Shown: positions 38,990-50,759 of the stretch, piece after piece
Numbering within the stretch: position 1 is the first letter of the stretch
Layout: every line of letters starts with the position of its first letter
Source: Sycobia sp. Sy_11
Lineage: Eukaryota > Arthropoda > Insecta > Hymenoptera > Epichrysomallidae
Reading direction: 5' to 3'
DNA: 64,000 bases
Assembly: GCA_018907035.1 (NCBI GenBank)
Contig: JACCIC010000143.1
Span: 86,001-150,000 of the forward strand
Notes under the pieces: generated by a model
Told to the model about the DNA's origin: nothing
Databases searched by the model: none
What the model saw: the letters and a program-made list of their open reading frames with translations, nothing else
Position numbers and translations under genes: made by a program

Positions 38990-40830
38990 TAGTACAGAAA
39001 AAATGAATTTTATAACAGAAAAAATGAAAAGATTTGAAATTGCTAACTTAATAAATGCGAATAATAAAATTATTCCAAACCCAGTGGAAATAGCTAAAAA
39101 ATTCGCTAATGTACTTGAATCTAATTCAAGTAACACCTGCAGTATCAATTTTCGTCTCGATTTTAATATATTCCAATCAGGAACAAAAATTTGAAAAACT
39201 AATGTTTTGGATAACTTTAATTTTCAATCATTCAATATGGAAATATCAGAAAGAAAAATATTACATGCTTTAAAATAAACAAAAAATTCGAGCCCCGTAC
39301 CTAACAAAACTCCTAACAAATGGAATTCTACATTTTGCTAAAATAATGAGTATTATAAGGAAACAGAATGCCTTCCCGAATAAGTAAAGCGAAGCTATGA
39401 TAAACCTACTCTTTCAATCAGATATAAGAACCAGAATAAATTGATAAATTACAAACTGATCGCATCAACATGCAACATGTGCAAATTAATAGAAACGTTA
39501 TAGAGATTAAAAGTCCATTTTTATTAGTCCAATCTTATTAGTCCTCTACAAAGCCGGTACAGAAAAATAAATCTGTTACTGATCACCTTGGCTATTTAGA
39601 GTCTGACATATTAGATGGCTTCAAATAAAACTCTAAATAAAATCCTAGTAAATATGGTTATCGAAAAGGCCTAAAATATAATAAAAAATAAAACATAAAA
39701 ATGTTTGAAATATGAAAAATATGAAAGTCGACAATAAATGGAATTTGATCAATGAAAATTAATACAATAAATGCAGTTTTATAAGGATCAGTCCTAAGAT
39801 TAATTATTTTTAATTTCGTTGTAAACAATATAATTGATATATTGCAGTCAAGAAATCATTGTTTGCAAAAAATCTCGTTATCTTCTACAGCGATAAAAAC
39901 ATAAAAATGACTAGAGATTAAATAAAAAAACTCTATTACAATATTAGAGAAATAAGATTTTCTGATAATCTAACACATCTGCATTCATAATTCTTTTTAA
40001 AATAAATCGATCCAAGAAAGGAAATAAATTATATCTTAAGGTGGAGGAAATTATACAAGCGATAAAAATAGAAATTTTAGATATGGTAATAAACTGATAA
40101 CTATACTTTCGAAAAAGCATATCGAAAATTCAAGGAATTAAAATTTAATAATTTCAAAAATAATTTATCATTCTACTAAATTTATCGACATGTTCAGGAA
40201 TCTAGAATAACCAATCCAATATGAAAAATTTTTAGTTTAAGTACTATGCTACGTTTCCAATACAGGTGAATGAATTGTATAATGACTTATAGTTATGAAA
40301 TATCAGAATTCCTAATGAATGTAGTAAATAGTCACATCTTTCGAGTAAAAAATACCCAAAGAGTGTTACGACAAATGCAAATATTTCCTTGTTTTCGTGT
40401 TTAATAATTAAATAAATTACTATAAGATTATTAAAGTTTTAAATTTAAAAAATACTCGAATTAACCTTAATTCTTCTCCCCTTGACGATATAGACATGAG
40501 TCGGGGCAATGAGCCAACAGATGATATATCATAACAGTCAAAAAAAGAACACGATAAAGACGTTATTAAACGCATAAAGTAATGAATGGAAAAACTTGTA
40601 TCAAACAGCAGAACAAGAACTCAGGATTTCCGCGATAGCAAAATTATCGACGGTGAACTGAATTGAAAACTGTTTGTAGCTATGACAAGAATTTGAATTA
40701 GACGCGCAATAATTTCGGATCAATGCTTAATTGAAACAAGTGATCCACTTATAATCGAAAACTTTGACAGCTCCAAACAACAAACGAATCACAGTAAAAG
40801 TGCATTAAGAAATACAAAGTAAAAATAAAT
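38990..40830 (+). mobile_element. Decayed, 5'-truncated Jockey-superfamily LINE (reverse transcriptase relic)
   Basis: No frame stays open, but consecutive reverse-transcriptase landmarks occur in the right order on the plus strand with frameshifts. They are an 'IPNPVEIAKKFANVLES'-type linker at about 39060-39120; 'VTDHLGYLESDI' at about 39575-39610; the RT block-5 signature 'GSVLRLIIFNFVVNNI' at about 39785-39835 (cf. GSVLSPILFN...ND); and an NEWKNLYQ...LRISAI segment at about 40585-40640. A 'LFVAMTRI...AIISDQCLIETSDPL' piece at 40670-40750 resembles the C-terminal RLRIGHT...LxH region. The catalytic YADD/FADD box is lost and no endonuclease domain is visible. It is an old dead copy, in the same orientation as the receptor exon. 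Confidence 0.72.
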
Positions 40831-40975
40831 TATTATTATAAATCTTTTGTCTAGTTGATTATCAAATTATGTAACATACATATGAAGTCGCTAATGAACT
40901 TTTTGCCGACGCGACGGAAAATAGAATAAAATAACATAAATGTTATAAGAAAACGTGAAGTAGAAAAGTCACACG

Positions 40976-40981
40976 TGCGCG

Positions 40982-41015
<34 letters not shown>
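40976..41015. repeat. (GC)n-(AC)n microsatellite
   Basis: A GC run passes into an AC run. Confidence 0.95.
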
Positions 41016-41019
41016 TAGA

Positions 41020-41423
41020 CGTGCTTCGCAGAGGATTGCCACTCCACCGCATAATTCTCTTATGAATAATTCAGGTCTCAAATGCTGCACTTTAAATGCG
41101 CGCCCGTCCCCTGTACAGCCAGCAAAATCACTCCGCACTTCAATACTCGTAAGATCGACGCAAACGAACCAGCCGCGCGGCGGCCGGCTCGACATCCCGT
41201 CGACTCAAACTATTGTGGAACTCGGGAGCACGCTCGCCCTGACTCGCTGAATACGCGTGTGTGCGTCGATCCCAGCGCGCTGTCGGGCGAGGAGAGGAGA
41301 CTGGGGGTGCAATTGAGGAACACACTTTGTTTTGGGCGAACAAATACTGCACTCCCTTTCCACTTTCCCCGGAACCGCATACCTCTCGCGTCTTGGAATA
41401 CGCGCAATTTCTAACGCATCGCG
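41020..41423. other. GC/CpG-rich island between two AC/GT microsatellites
   Basis: High GC and CpG; at least five frames are open across both strands, so none can be taken as coding. Possible conserved regulatory DNA. Confidence 0.28.

Positions 41424-41468
<45 letters not shown>
41424..41468. repeat. (GT)n microsatellite
   Basis: Uninterrupted GT repeat of about 22 units. Confidence 0.97.
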
Positions 41469-41469
<1 letters not shown>

Positions 41470-43739
41470 ATGAAACACCGGCAACGGCACGAGGCAGCGC
41501 AGTCAGGATGCACAAAAACGACTTTTTTACAGAGTTCTCAAAAACTAGAAGAAGTAAAAGAAAAATTGAAACAAAAGTTGTAAATCGTAAAATCTTCTAT
41601 TGATACAATAAATAGAAACTATCGGTTTATTGTATTTCTATACAAGCACAAGCTGCCGACCGAAGCATCACGCTATTAAAAAAAAACTAAAGTTGGATTT
41701 TCGCATCCATACAAACGTACACACAGAGATAAGACGTCTTTTCTAATGAATAAATTAATTGACAACTATCTTATTGAAACGTTAATTTTTAATTGTTCAT
41801 TTTTTGGCATAAATACATTACCTAACGCAACCAGCATTCTACCTTTCGGTTTCAACATTTAATTTCAGAAAAGTTAAATATTCATAAATGACAACACAGG
41901 ACAAAAGAGATATCTTCCAACGTGTTTTTGAATTATTAATGAAGTATGTCAAAAATTTATTTGAAAAAATTTTTCTTCCAAGTGTTTCATTTTGACATTC
42001 AAACAAAAAGCGAAAAAATCTTTATTACAATTTAAATGTATTTTATATTATTATTTATACAATTTTGCAGATACCATTAAGTATTTTATTTGCATTGATA
42101 ACATTCACTTTTCTCTGATTATACTCTTAGGAGAAGCATTTTTTCTTTTCAAAATATTATTTTTGAGAATCTCTCTAAAATATCAGAGAACCCGCGTGAA
42201 GGAATGATTTAATCTTTCTCCAGAAATATCTCGTCTAGCGAAAAATATATAGAACACAAAGCATGTATTTTAACGAAATCTACAATTTATGTTTGGAATA
42301 TTTTTGAAATTTTTGTGTACTTTCGAAGATAAGTTGGAAAAATCGCGATTTTTATATCTTTTTATGGATTTTGTCATGAAAATACAGTTTCCGGGACAAC
42401 CCACTACTATGACCGTAATCAACGCTCCGAAAAACATAGGTATATAGAATTTCCTCAAGATCCAGATTGGTTGATTTTCAGACATTTATCGAACAAATTA
42501 ATAATTAATTTTTAAATTAATATTTAATAATAATAAGTAACATTTTGTAATTTGTTAAAATAATAAATAATTGTTGTGCGATTAAATTTGGCTTTTTTAA
42601 TCTTTTGGCACACATAATAAAATTTGCAATTAAATATCAGGATTGCACCGAACACGAAACGTGATGACACCCGATGTCGAATAAGATCGAGGATTAGAAA
42701 TAAAAAATTTAAAAACCGTAGAACGGAACCATTCGAGTATGAGCAAGTTAAAAGAGTCGCCGACTCTTCTATTTTGATTAACGAACGCCGACATTCTATT
42801 TTGGTTAACGAAAAATATTCTTGAGGTAAATTACTTAAATACTATTTATAAGTAAAAGCGTATGAAAACGATCATAGTTCGCGTTAGAGAAATTTAAAAT
42901 TGATAGCCTTTGAAAACTTTTTGACATTCTGGAAATGAAATAAAATAAATTAAGAGTTAATAGAGTTAGTTGGTAATTATCCTAACGTTTCAATAATGGT
43001 ACATTATATGTATAGTTATCTATTGCGAACGAGGGTATGTTGGCGTGTGCGAGCTAAACGAGTGGGCCACGTTATCGATTGAATTAAACTATTACTATAT
43101 ACTATTGTTATTTTCGAATTTGCATAACAGTAAATTTTGAAAATTAGAAAGAAGCGCTATGTAAATTTTCGATATGCTGTCCAAAATGAGAATGTAATTG
43201 TATTTGGGTGGCTATTGCATGAAGAATATATTAAACAAGAAATTCTCGTATAATCTATTGTCTTATTAACTATTTAAAGGTGAATTCAAAATTAAATCTC
43301 GTATTTTTGAAACGATAATATTAATTTTTGATCTGGTAATCTGAAAATGTACGTCGAATTTTCTTCCTATAAGAAGTTATTAAAAAAGGCATAAATAATA
43401 TTTTTATTTATATTTAAAATATAAAAATTAGAGACGCCTAGAAAAATAGTTTAAGTATTTACTGAATTATTTGTATTATCTGCAAATTTCCAAACTTTTT
43501 TTTTAATATTTTTCGATATTTTTGATATAATAATATGCTTTTACGATTCTTACGAGTATACATAATTCAACGATACTCTTTATGGTTATAACAATCTATA
43601 CATCATTCCACTATATTCTGTATCATTATAGGCTTTATGTAGATTAACTAATTACAATTGGATATTCATAATCCATACATGTTGTCATAACAAAGGCCTT
43701 AATTTTCCATTTATGCTTGGGAACTATAAAAACAATAAA
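41469..43739. other. AT-rich non-coding stretch around one possible ORF
   Basis: AT-rich with a tandem duplication at 42758-42812 (two copies of a 27-28-bp unit beginning CGCCGAC and ending TTAACGAA). Apart from the minus-strand ORF listed separately, nothing coding is supported. Confidence 0.4.
42270..42485 (-). CDS. Possible 71-residue single-pass membrane ORF, unknown
   Basis: This ATG-started minus-strand frame encodes 71 residues with an N-terminal polar stretch, one strongly hydrophobic segment at about residues 14-37 (core MFFGALITVIVVG) and a basic C-terminal half rich in Lys and Asn. Codon use in the first 40 residues is more balanced than in the AT-rich flanks. The layout superficially resembles small mitochondrial inner-membrane subunits, but I cannot align it convincingly to any. 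It could be a chance ORF. Confidence 0.2.
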   Translation of the reverse strand: MSENQPIWILRKFYIPMFFGALITVIVVGCPGNCIFMTKSIKRYKNRDFSNLSSKVHKNFKNIPNINCRFR

Positions 43740-43949
43740 AAAGTACAGCGTCCGCGAAATATCCCCGACGGACATCCGAATTGCATAATTATTACAATTT
43801 AATGAGAGGATCCCTCGTCAGAGCTGGCACACATGCGTTAGTATTAGCAAGGCTCGTCAAAGCACTTCTCTCCTGTAATTGAGATACGTAATTTCACTGG
43901 CCGCGTTCGGCGTAAGGCGGCTGCTTCAATTAACCATCGTGCGTAAACC

Positions 43950-43987
<38 letters not shown>

Positions 43988-44120
43988 TCGAGTCGATTCT
44001 CCAATACCAACCCATAATTAACTCGCTGGTTTGTTATACAAGCGAGAGGATGAAGAGGAGCGCGTGCTTGCCCCGCATGACGAATGCGGTATCCGAGGTG
44101 GTATCGAATCCTTTGCGTTG
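43740..44120. other. GC/CpG-richer island with (GA)n microsatellite
   Basis: GC-richer DNA containing a GA run at 43950-43984. The frame through the repeat (43879-44121) has no recognisable domain. Confidence 0.28.
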
Positions 44121-44271
44121 ACTAAACATTTCTGCGGGAGAGAGTTACCCTCATATTTTTCAAAGCAAGATTTATATTATTTTTATCAGGAAAAACGTGA
44201 TTAAAATCATTGGTGAAAGAAAAGCTTTTGTATCGTATATTTTTCGAGTTAAAAGAATGAATTGAGAGACA

Positions 44272-44272
<1 letters not shown>

Positions 44273-44335
<63 letters not shown>
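44273..44335. repeat. (GT)n microsatellite
   Basis: Uninterrupted GT repeat of about 31 units. Confidence 0.98.
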
Positions 44336-44338
<3 letters not shown>

Positions 44339-44499
44339 TGTTTAATCGAACGAAAAAATTCATTTTCAAAATTATACGTAAAAGATAACAAATAAAACGA
44401 TTTATTAAAGATTTATTTCGGGATAGAAAAACATTACCGACGCTATTCGAACTTCCGAAAGGTCAAAAATGTTTATCTTACAGCGTTTGTCCAAGAAAC

Positions 44500-45200
44500 T
44501 CATCTTGGTTTCAAGAGGTTTCCCAAGTGCCCTTCTTACCGTTTTTTCCTCTCGAACACGCAGCGGTCGCTGCTCTTTCTGGCGCTGCGGTTTTCGAGCA
44601 CTTATTCGTCGAGCCGATGCTTCTTATGTACATATTATATCGTACAGAACGAATTTATCGAGGACGACATAGAAAAATAACGCGTCTGCTCCGCCTCTAT
44701 GGCAAAATCGCGCATTCCAGAAGAAGTCATTAAGTAAGCCGCGGAGAGGGGGAGGGGAGCTGGCAGACAACAGGCAAGATATTGGTTAGGCAGCCCTATT
44801 TACATAGAACGAGGCACGGCGTTCGAAACTCTTCGAGTGCCTCCCGTGGCTTGCGTCTGACGTTTTCCCCCAAGTCTCAAGTTTAGGCGGGTCCGACCTC
44901 TCCGTGCGCAATTTCGCTTCGGGCGTATGCAGCTCTCTGCAATAATATAGGAATTCCCGCCGCTTGTGGGCGCGGAAAAATATCGTGGCGTGCCGGCATA
45001 AGGAAGCGCGATGCTACGACTAGGGCCGCCACAGAGATAAAGCCGCGAGGTCCCGCGAGCGCATAGGAGCAATAAGAGACGATGGAATTATTACGTTTGC
45101 CTAATAAATCATGTCGTGGTGGATCGCGAAAATCAGAGAAGATTTTAATGGCGATTGAAACGAGGTGTAGAGATTGCGGATTACTGGAGAAATTCAATTA
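44500..45200. other. GC/CpG-rich island, possible regulatory DNA
   Basis: About 700 bp with GC and CpG well above the flanks. Plus and minus frames overlap without a recognisable domain. Candidate conserved non-coding DNA, on composition only. Confidence 0.28.
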
Positions 45201-45439
45201 AAACGCGCGGTTCTATTGGGCTGACGTATGAAACGAAGACGAAGAAATATCCTGACCATTTTTATGAGATGTATTGATATTCCGTGGATTCGTTTTTAAA
45301 ACTGTAAATCAGTTTTCTTGCTCGATAATTGATCGTAGAAGCTGGAAAAGTTATCGCAGCGTCATGAAACTCAAATCAGATATCAGACTAGTCTATGATT
45401 ATAATATTAACACAGCATATGTAATGTAAGTATCTAAAG

Positions 45440-45586
45440 ATGACTGATCAAAATAAAAAAAAATATCAAATCGTCTATTATGAGAAAGGACCACCTACTA
45501 TTTCACTCAACCAGGAAAATCATTTGGAATCACATGTCAGAGTCATCGCCAATGACTCTGACACCTTCGTGCAGGTGCAGAGTTAA
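45440..45586 (+). CDS. Possible 48-residue ORF or first exon, unknown product
   Basis: ATG 45440 to TAA 45584-45586 encodes 48 residues with protein-like composition: a basic start (MTDQNKKKYQIVYYEKG), then acidic and amphipathic sequence ending ANDSDTFVQVQS. Codons are GC-containing and balanced, unlike the AT-rich DNA on both sides. A weak donor-like CAG|GTGCAG lies three codons before the stop, so it could be a first exon. The 'KKKYxIVYY' opening resembles starts of some short insect proteins I cannot name with confidence. The coding strand contains a near-perfect 12-bp-arm inverted repeat (45535-45563), so a structured RNA is an alternative. Confidence 0.3.
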   Translation: MTDQNKKKYQIVYYEKGPPTISLNQENHLESHVRVIANDSDTFVQVQS

Positions 45587-46555
45587 GCAAACGCGATCTA
45601 GACTTAGATGGATTTAGATTTCCGTTTGACATTTTAATTAAATATAGTTCTGTTTTTGCAAATTTTATTTATATTTTATTTTTCACATTAAAAAAGTTCC
45701 TACCCTTACCTATTACTGTTTTGCTGTTCTGCGGTGATTTGAGCGGAAAACTTTTAATAATGCGTTCTTGTGCAATTTTATTATGCTCTGACCGTTTTTA
45801 TAAGGGCGCTTCTTATATTTTTTTATTGCTTAAATATAAAATTTCAAATTGTCAGTAATTAGTACCTCTAACGAAATGGATAAACATGAGAATATGCAAA
45901 AGCAAGTACAATGGAAGGGCAAATGCAAATGCAAGAAGTAAATGCAATGTGCAAACATTGCTGCAGGACACGCAGCTCCTTCAAAAACATCGCTTTAGTC
46001 AACAAATCTATAGAAATAATTAAGATTAATCTGTGTCTATAAGGATGGATGTTGAAGAATAGCGTATAAACAAACGAAATATAAAACCTTTTTAGCGATA
46101 TCTCTACTAATAGTAACAATTAATTCTAATGTTTAATTATTATTTTAAAAAATCTTTAAAACTATATGTTGATTGTTCAAACATAAAAAAGTTGTTTTCA
46201 GTCGACCCCTCCCCCTTAAATTGCCTAGAAACTAATTTACAAACGTTGAAACGCGCATTATTATTAACTTATCAATACATATGTGAGATTCTATCTATCT
46301 ATCTATTTAATACTTATAAGGTTTAAAGAAAAAGATCTCTTTAACCAGGCGAAAGCTAAACCGACAGATATTGATCTAATTAAAGTAATTTTATCATAAA
46401 CTACATATTTAGTAACTCGACTACTTTATTTCCTTACTTCATTGTTCTACCTGAAATTTAATACCCTATTTTCAGCAAAAATAAATCATAATAAAAAAAA
46501 TTAAAACAGAAACAAAAACAACAGAACTAAAGCCTATAAATTGATGTGAGCATAA
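45587..46555. other. AT-rich non-coding stretch
   Basis: Short (TATC)n at about 46291-46306; no gene recognised. Confidence 0.45.
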
Positions 46556-46760
46556 TGTACAACCCCACTCACTCAGCGAACGTCAACAGCATTTGGAAGC
46601 GCGGCCGCATTCCCGCCGGAAATAAAATCGAATGGATCTGCACTTTCGCCGTTCTCTACTCGCGCGAGTCTCAGCTTCCATTATTTCAAGCGTGACGTGA
46701 AAATGTAATGCGCGGCCAAATGAAATATATAATTTTCGTTCGATTTTCATCCACTCTTAC
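46556..46760. other. Short GC/CpG-richer island
   Basis: About 200 bp of GC-richer sequence in a very AT-rich region. No ORF or known motif; possible regulatory DNA. Confidence 0.22.
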
Positions 46761-47842
46761 TTCCCATTAGTGAGATGATCAATTCGCGAATCGCTAATAA
46801 AGACTGGAGTTTTTTATTTGATACTACTATTACATACAACAATTAAATTACTTTTACTTTCGAATTTCGTATAAATAATATTTTACGCGTGCTTATATGA
46901 AATTTTTTAATTGAATTCTTCCTATGCACAATTTTATTTATTTACAGATACATTATTATAAGTCAAATTCTTTACAATAGATTTATATTGTAAAACACAT
47001 TTATTATAAACACTTTATCAAATAATAAATTATTTATATAAAATTATTTTTTCTTAATTGGCTTGTATTAAATGTGTTTTAATTATCTGGAAAATTTAGG
47101 AAATTAATTTAGCTCGATGCCATATAAAGTATTTCTTGGTTCACTTCACATTTTCTTGAATTGCTAATTTTACCTGTCAATTTTTATGAAGAATTCAATT
47201 AAGTTGTCTTAGCTTTTAAACAACTATTATACACAATTAAATAATGGTAAATGAATTATCTAAAGCGAAGCCTTACAAATTACATGTATACGATACTATT
47301 AAAAAAAAAACTTAGAACGTTTGTTAATTAGCTATCATGACCTCGATAATGGCTCTATGTAATTTTTTAGAGCATACAATTAATTAGATAAAATATGAAG
47401 AGTGGTGCTGAACAATTTAAAGCCTAGAGTTAATTGAGCGTCTGCTTTAATTGACTTCTCGCCAATTTAAGTTAATTGATTAAATTATAAAATATTTTCA
47501 AAAGGGTGTCTGGAAATTCTATTAAAAATCAAACTGTATATATTATAAATGCAGATATATAAGTGAACTAAAATCAATATTTTATTAAACGGCCATACTG
47601 ATTAATTATTACATAAAATTAATTTCCATTTCGAATCTATTATTGACAGTTCAATCAATAATTTTCAATAATAAGTTTGAAATTAAAAGTCTACTGACAG
47701 CTAATTATACACAATTAATATATTATATAAAATTTTATCAAATGGCCAAGTTAGAATGACAAGATTTATAAATTTTATAGATTGAGAAAGATGCGATTGA
47801 GTTTCGAATGCACCAGGTGCATATTGTACATTACTTTTACCT

Positions 47843-47895
<53 letters not shown>

Positions 47896-48571
47896 TATGC
47901 CTAATTATATTTATTGTCGCTTTATTCGTGTTATAATACTACTCATTTATGAAAAATAATATATTTCTGGTAAAAATCGTATTTTGTCTTCTTAATTCCA
48001 ATAATTATTGTTAGAAAAATTATTTTGTAATCATTATTATGTCATGAAATGATAGTAATTAAAACGCCAGAAACTCATTAGTATAAACGAGTATTATAAA
48101 ATTTTCAATAATAATTTGTGTATTTAATGATTATTTTTTAATAAGAATAAAGTAACTGAATCAGTTTGGTAAACAAAAATAATTAAAAATGAAGAGAACA
48201 AGAATGATAACGTTGTTCTGTTGAATATATTTTTTAAAAATTATTATTGTTTCATTGTATAACAAAAATTGAATAAAACAACATTGATGAGATTTATACG
48301 TCGACTATCTTTATTAAATAGATATTAAATTTGATTAAATTAGTTTGTACAAAAGTAATTAAAATTTAAAAATGAATATATCAAGTAATATTCAAAATGA
48401 TTGTTGTATAAACTGAACCAGAGCAAGTTTTTATGTACGTCAATACATATCATAATTAAACTATTATATCTTCATATTTTATTATTTTTACTTTTATGGT
48501 AAGAACTTTAGAGCATATATTATATGAAAGAAGTCACTGAATCAAAAGGTTTAGCTTTGGTCTAGCTTACT

Positions 48572-48629
<58 letters not shown>

Positions 48630-49970
48630 CAGAAATAAAAATAGAAAATATACGTAGATTTTCTATATCTTTTGTACGAAGCATACGAAACTCTTTCTGC
48701 GAAATGGATAGACTAATTCACGTTTTATCTTATTATAATACTTTCGACAATCTAAAGTGATCGTTAAAAACGCATAAGTACATGTAACCTCTTCTCACCC
48801 GAAGAATTACTAATTGTTAGTAAGAAAGTAGCACACTTGAGAATGAGAGAGTATTATATTCTAAAACTTTATAGAGCTCGTTTTTTATGTGATCATAGTT
48901 ACATACCTTGCTCAATTTAAATCTGGACAAAATCCGTTATTCATGTAATTTTCATACGCACGTACACAGCGTCATACAAAAATCAATAAGTAAATAAATA
49001 AAAAAAAAACAACAAATTTAATTTGGAGAAAAAATTATTTATTTCATATAAATTAATCAATATAGATGAAAAATTTATTTTCAAGTTACCAAGGGTCTTG
49101 ATCCAATTTATGAAATAATTTTAATTGCTTCTTGTTAGAAGTTTCCAGTTCTTTTAGGAAATTCGTAAACAATATTTTACAAAAGCAAACTTTGATCAAA
49201 GGAATGCGGCTGGGATATTTTACTCAAGTTCATTACAGTAGATAAATGGAATTCGATCGAAGCTATCCATAGCACAGAAAAAATTTCTTTCATATTTCCC
49301 ATTGAAGTCCAAGATATTTATTAAACGTAGAAAATGAATTTTATTTTCAATTTACTCTCTCTTTATTTATTCCTTTTAGCTGAATTATACAGTATTGTAA
49401 CTTCAACGCTAAGCAAAGTTTTAGTTCGAATTATAGGAAAATTAATAGAGGTATTAGAGTTTAAGCTTTAGCTTATGCCAGCCTCATAATATGTAAAATA
49501 TTTCAAACGATAATTATGTTTAATTTATACTTTTCGGATCAAAAGCAATAGTTCAAAACATTTATAAAGACACAAACTAGAAAGTATTTTTGTTTTTTTT
49601 TTATAAATAATAAAAAAATAGAACAACAAAAGTAATTATTGGTTTATATAATCGAATTCCCAGAAATAGACTAACGAAAAAAATTTTAACTTTATTTTTT
49701 TCTTAACGTTCAGAACCAGAAGGTAGTATTAAATAAATAAAATAAAAAGAATTAAAGTAAACTACTGCTGAAAAAACCCTGTAAACGTTTTCTATTGCTC
49801 TTTTGACAGCTAATGCGAACTGTATATACAGGCAAACGAAACGATAGGGTAAAAACAGTACCTATTTTCGCCGTTCAATTTTAATTTCATTGGCGCAGCT
49901 CCCAAATATTATGCGCTCTGATAAGTTCGACCGCGTTCGGCTCCGAGTTCTGCCGATACTTTTTATCTAT

Positions 49971-50020
<50 letters not shown>

Positions 50021-50570
50021 ACAGTTCGTTGCCCGATGACTTTGTCGGAAAACCTATACCTATGCGTGCTAACCTTAATTTAAGTAAGAATCGCGACTGC
50101 ACGATATTTCGAGCGGCAACATAATACTTATTATATAAACATTTTGACTTAGTCGAGGTGTAATAACAGTGTGTGAATGTACCTAAGGTGAACGGCAAAC
50201 CAAGATTGGACTATATATTTTTTAAATACCGATTAAGATTATTCCGTCAGATGTTTTGTTCAAATGAACTATACATATATAATTTTATATCATAAATTAT
50301 TTTATTGAACGTACTTATTCGTCTATTTTTTAGGAAGAACAAAGCGACAATAGTGCGAGTTGTGTAAAGAAATGTCGAAACATATAGTGTATTGCCGACC
50401 CTCGACATAAAAAATTATTTGTGGAAGAAACATCATTCGAGTTTAAATTGTTATTTATTCTTATATAAGAATTAAAAATTTTCAAGAATAGTAGACATTT
50501 GTTTTTTTTTTAATTTATTTATATAATATCGCATCAACTGATGTCATTAGCGATCACGTAAGGTATTTAC

Positions 50571-50606
<36 letters not shown>

Positions 50607-50755
50607 TGAAATTACATACTTAAGTATTGTTCGCAATTTTATTGTACATTACTTTTTTATTCAATTTGTTCCTAGATTTATTACATTTCTAGATCTAATT
50701 TAAAACTGCAGTACTAATTTTCTTCTATTTTCATTTTTCTTAATCTGTATTCGTT
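46761..50755. other. Very AT-rich non-coding stretch with microsatellites
   Basis: Four kilobases with essentially no open frames. Contains (AT)n at 47845-47898 with an internal ACACAC, (GA)n at 48574-48628, (AT)n at 49975-50019 and (AT)n at 50574-50603. A moderate-GC patch lies at 49860-50200. No gene is supported. Confidence 0.5.
48574..48628. repeat. (GA)n microsatellite
   Basis: Uninterrupted GA repeat of about 27 units. Confidence 0.97.
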
Positions 50756-50759
50756 CTTG

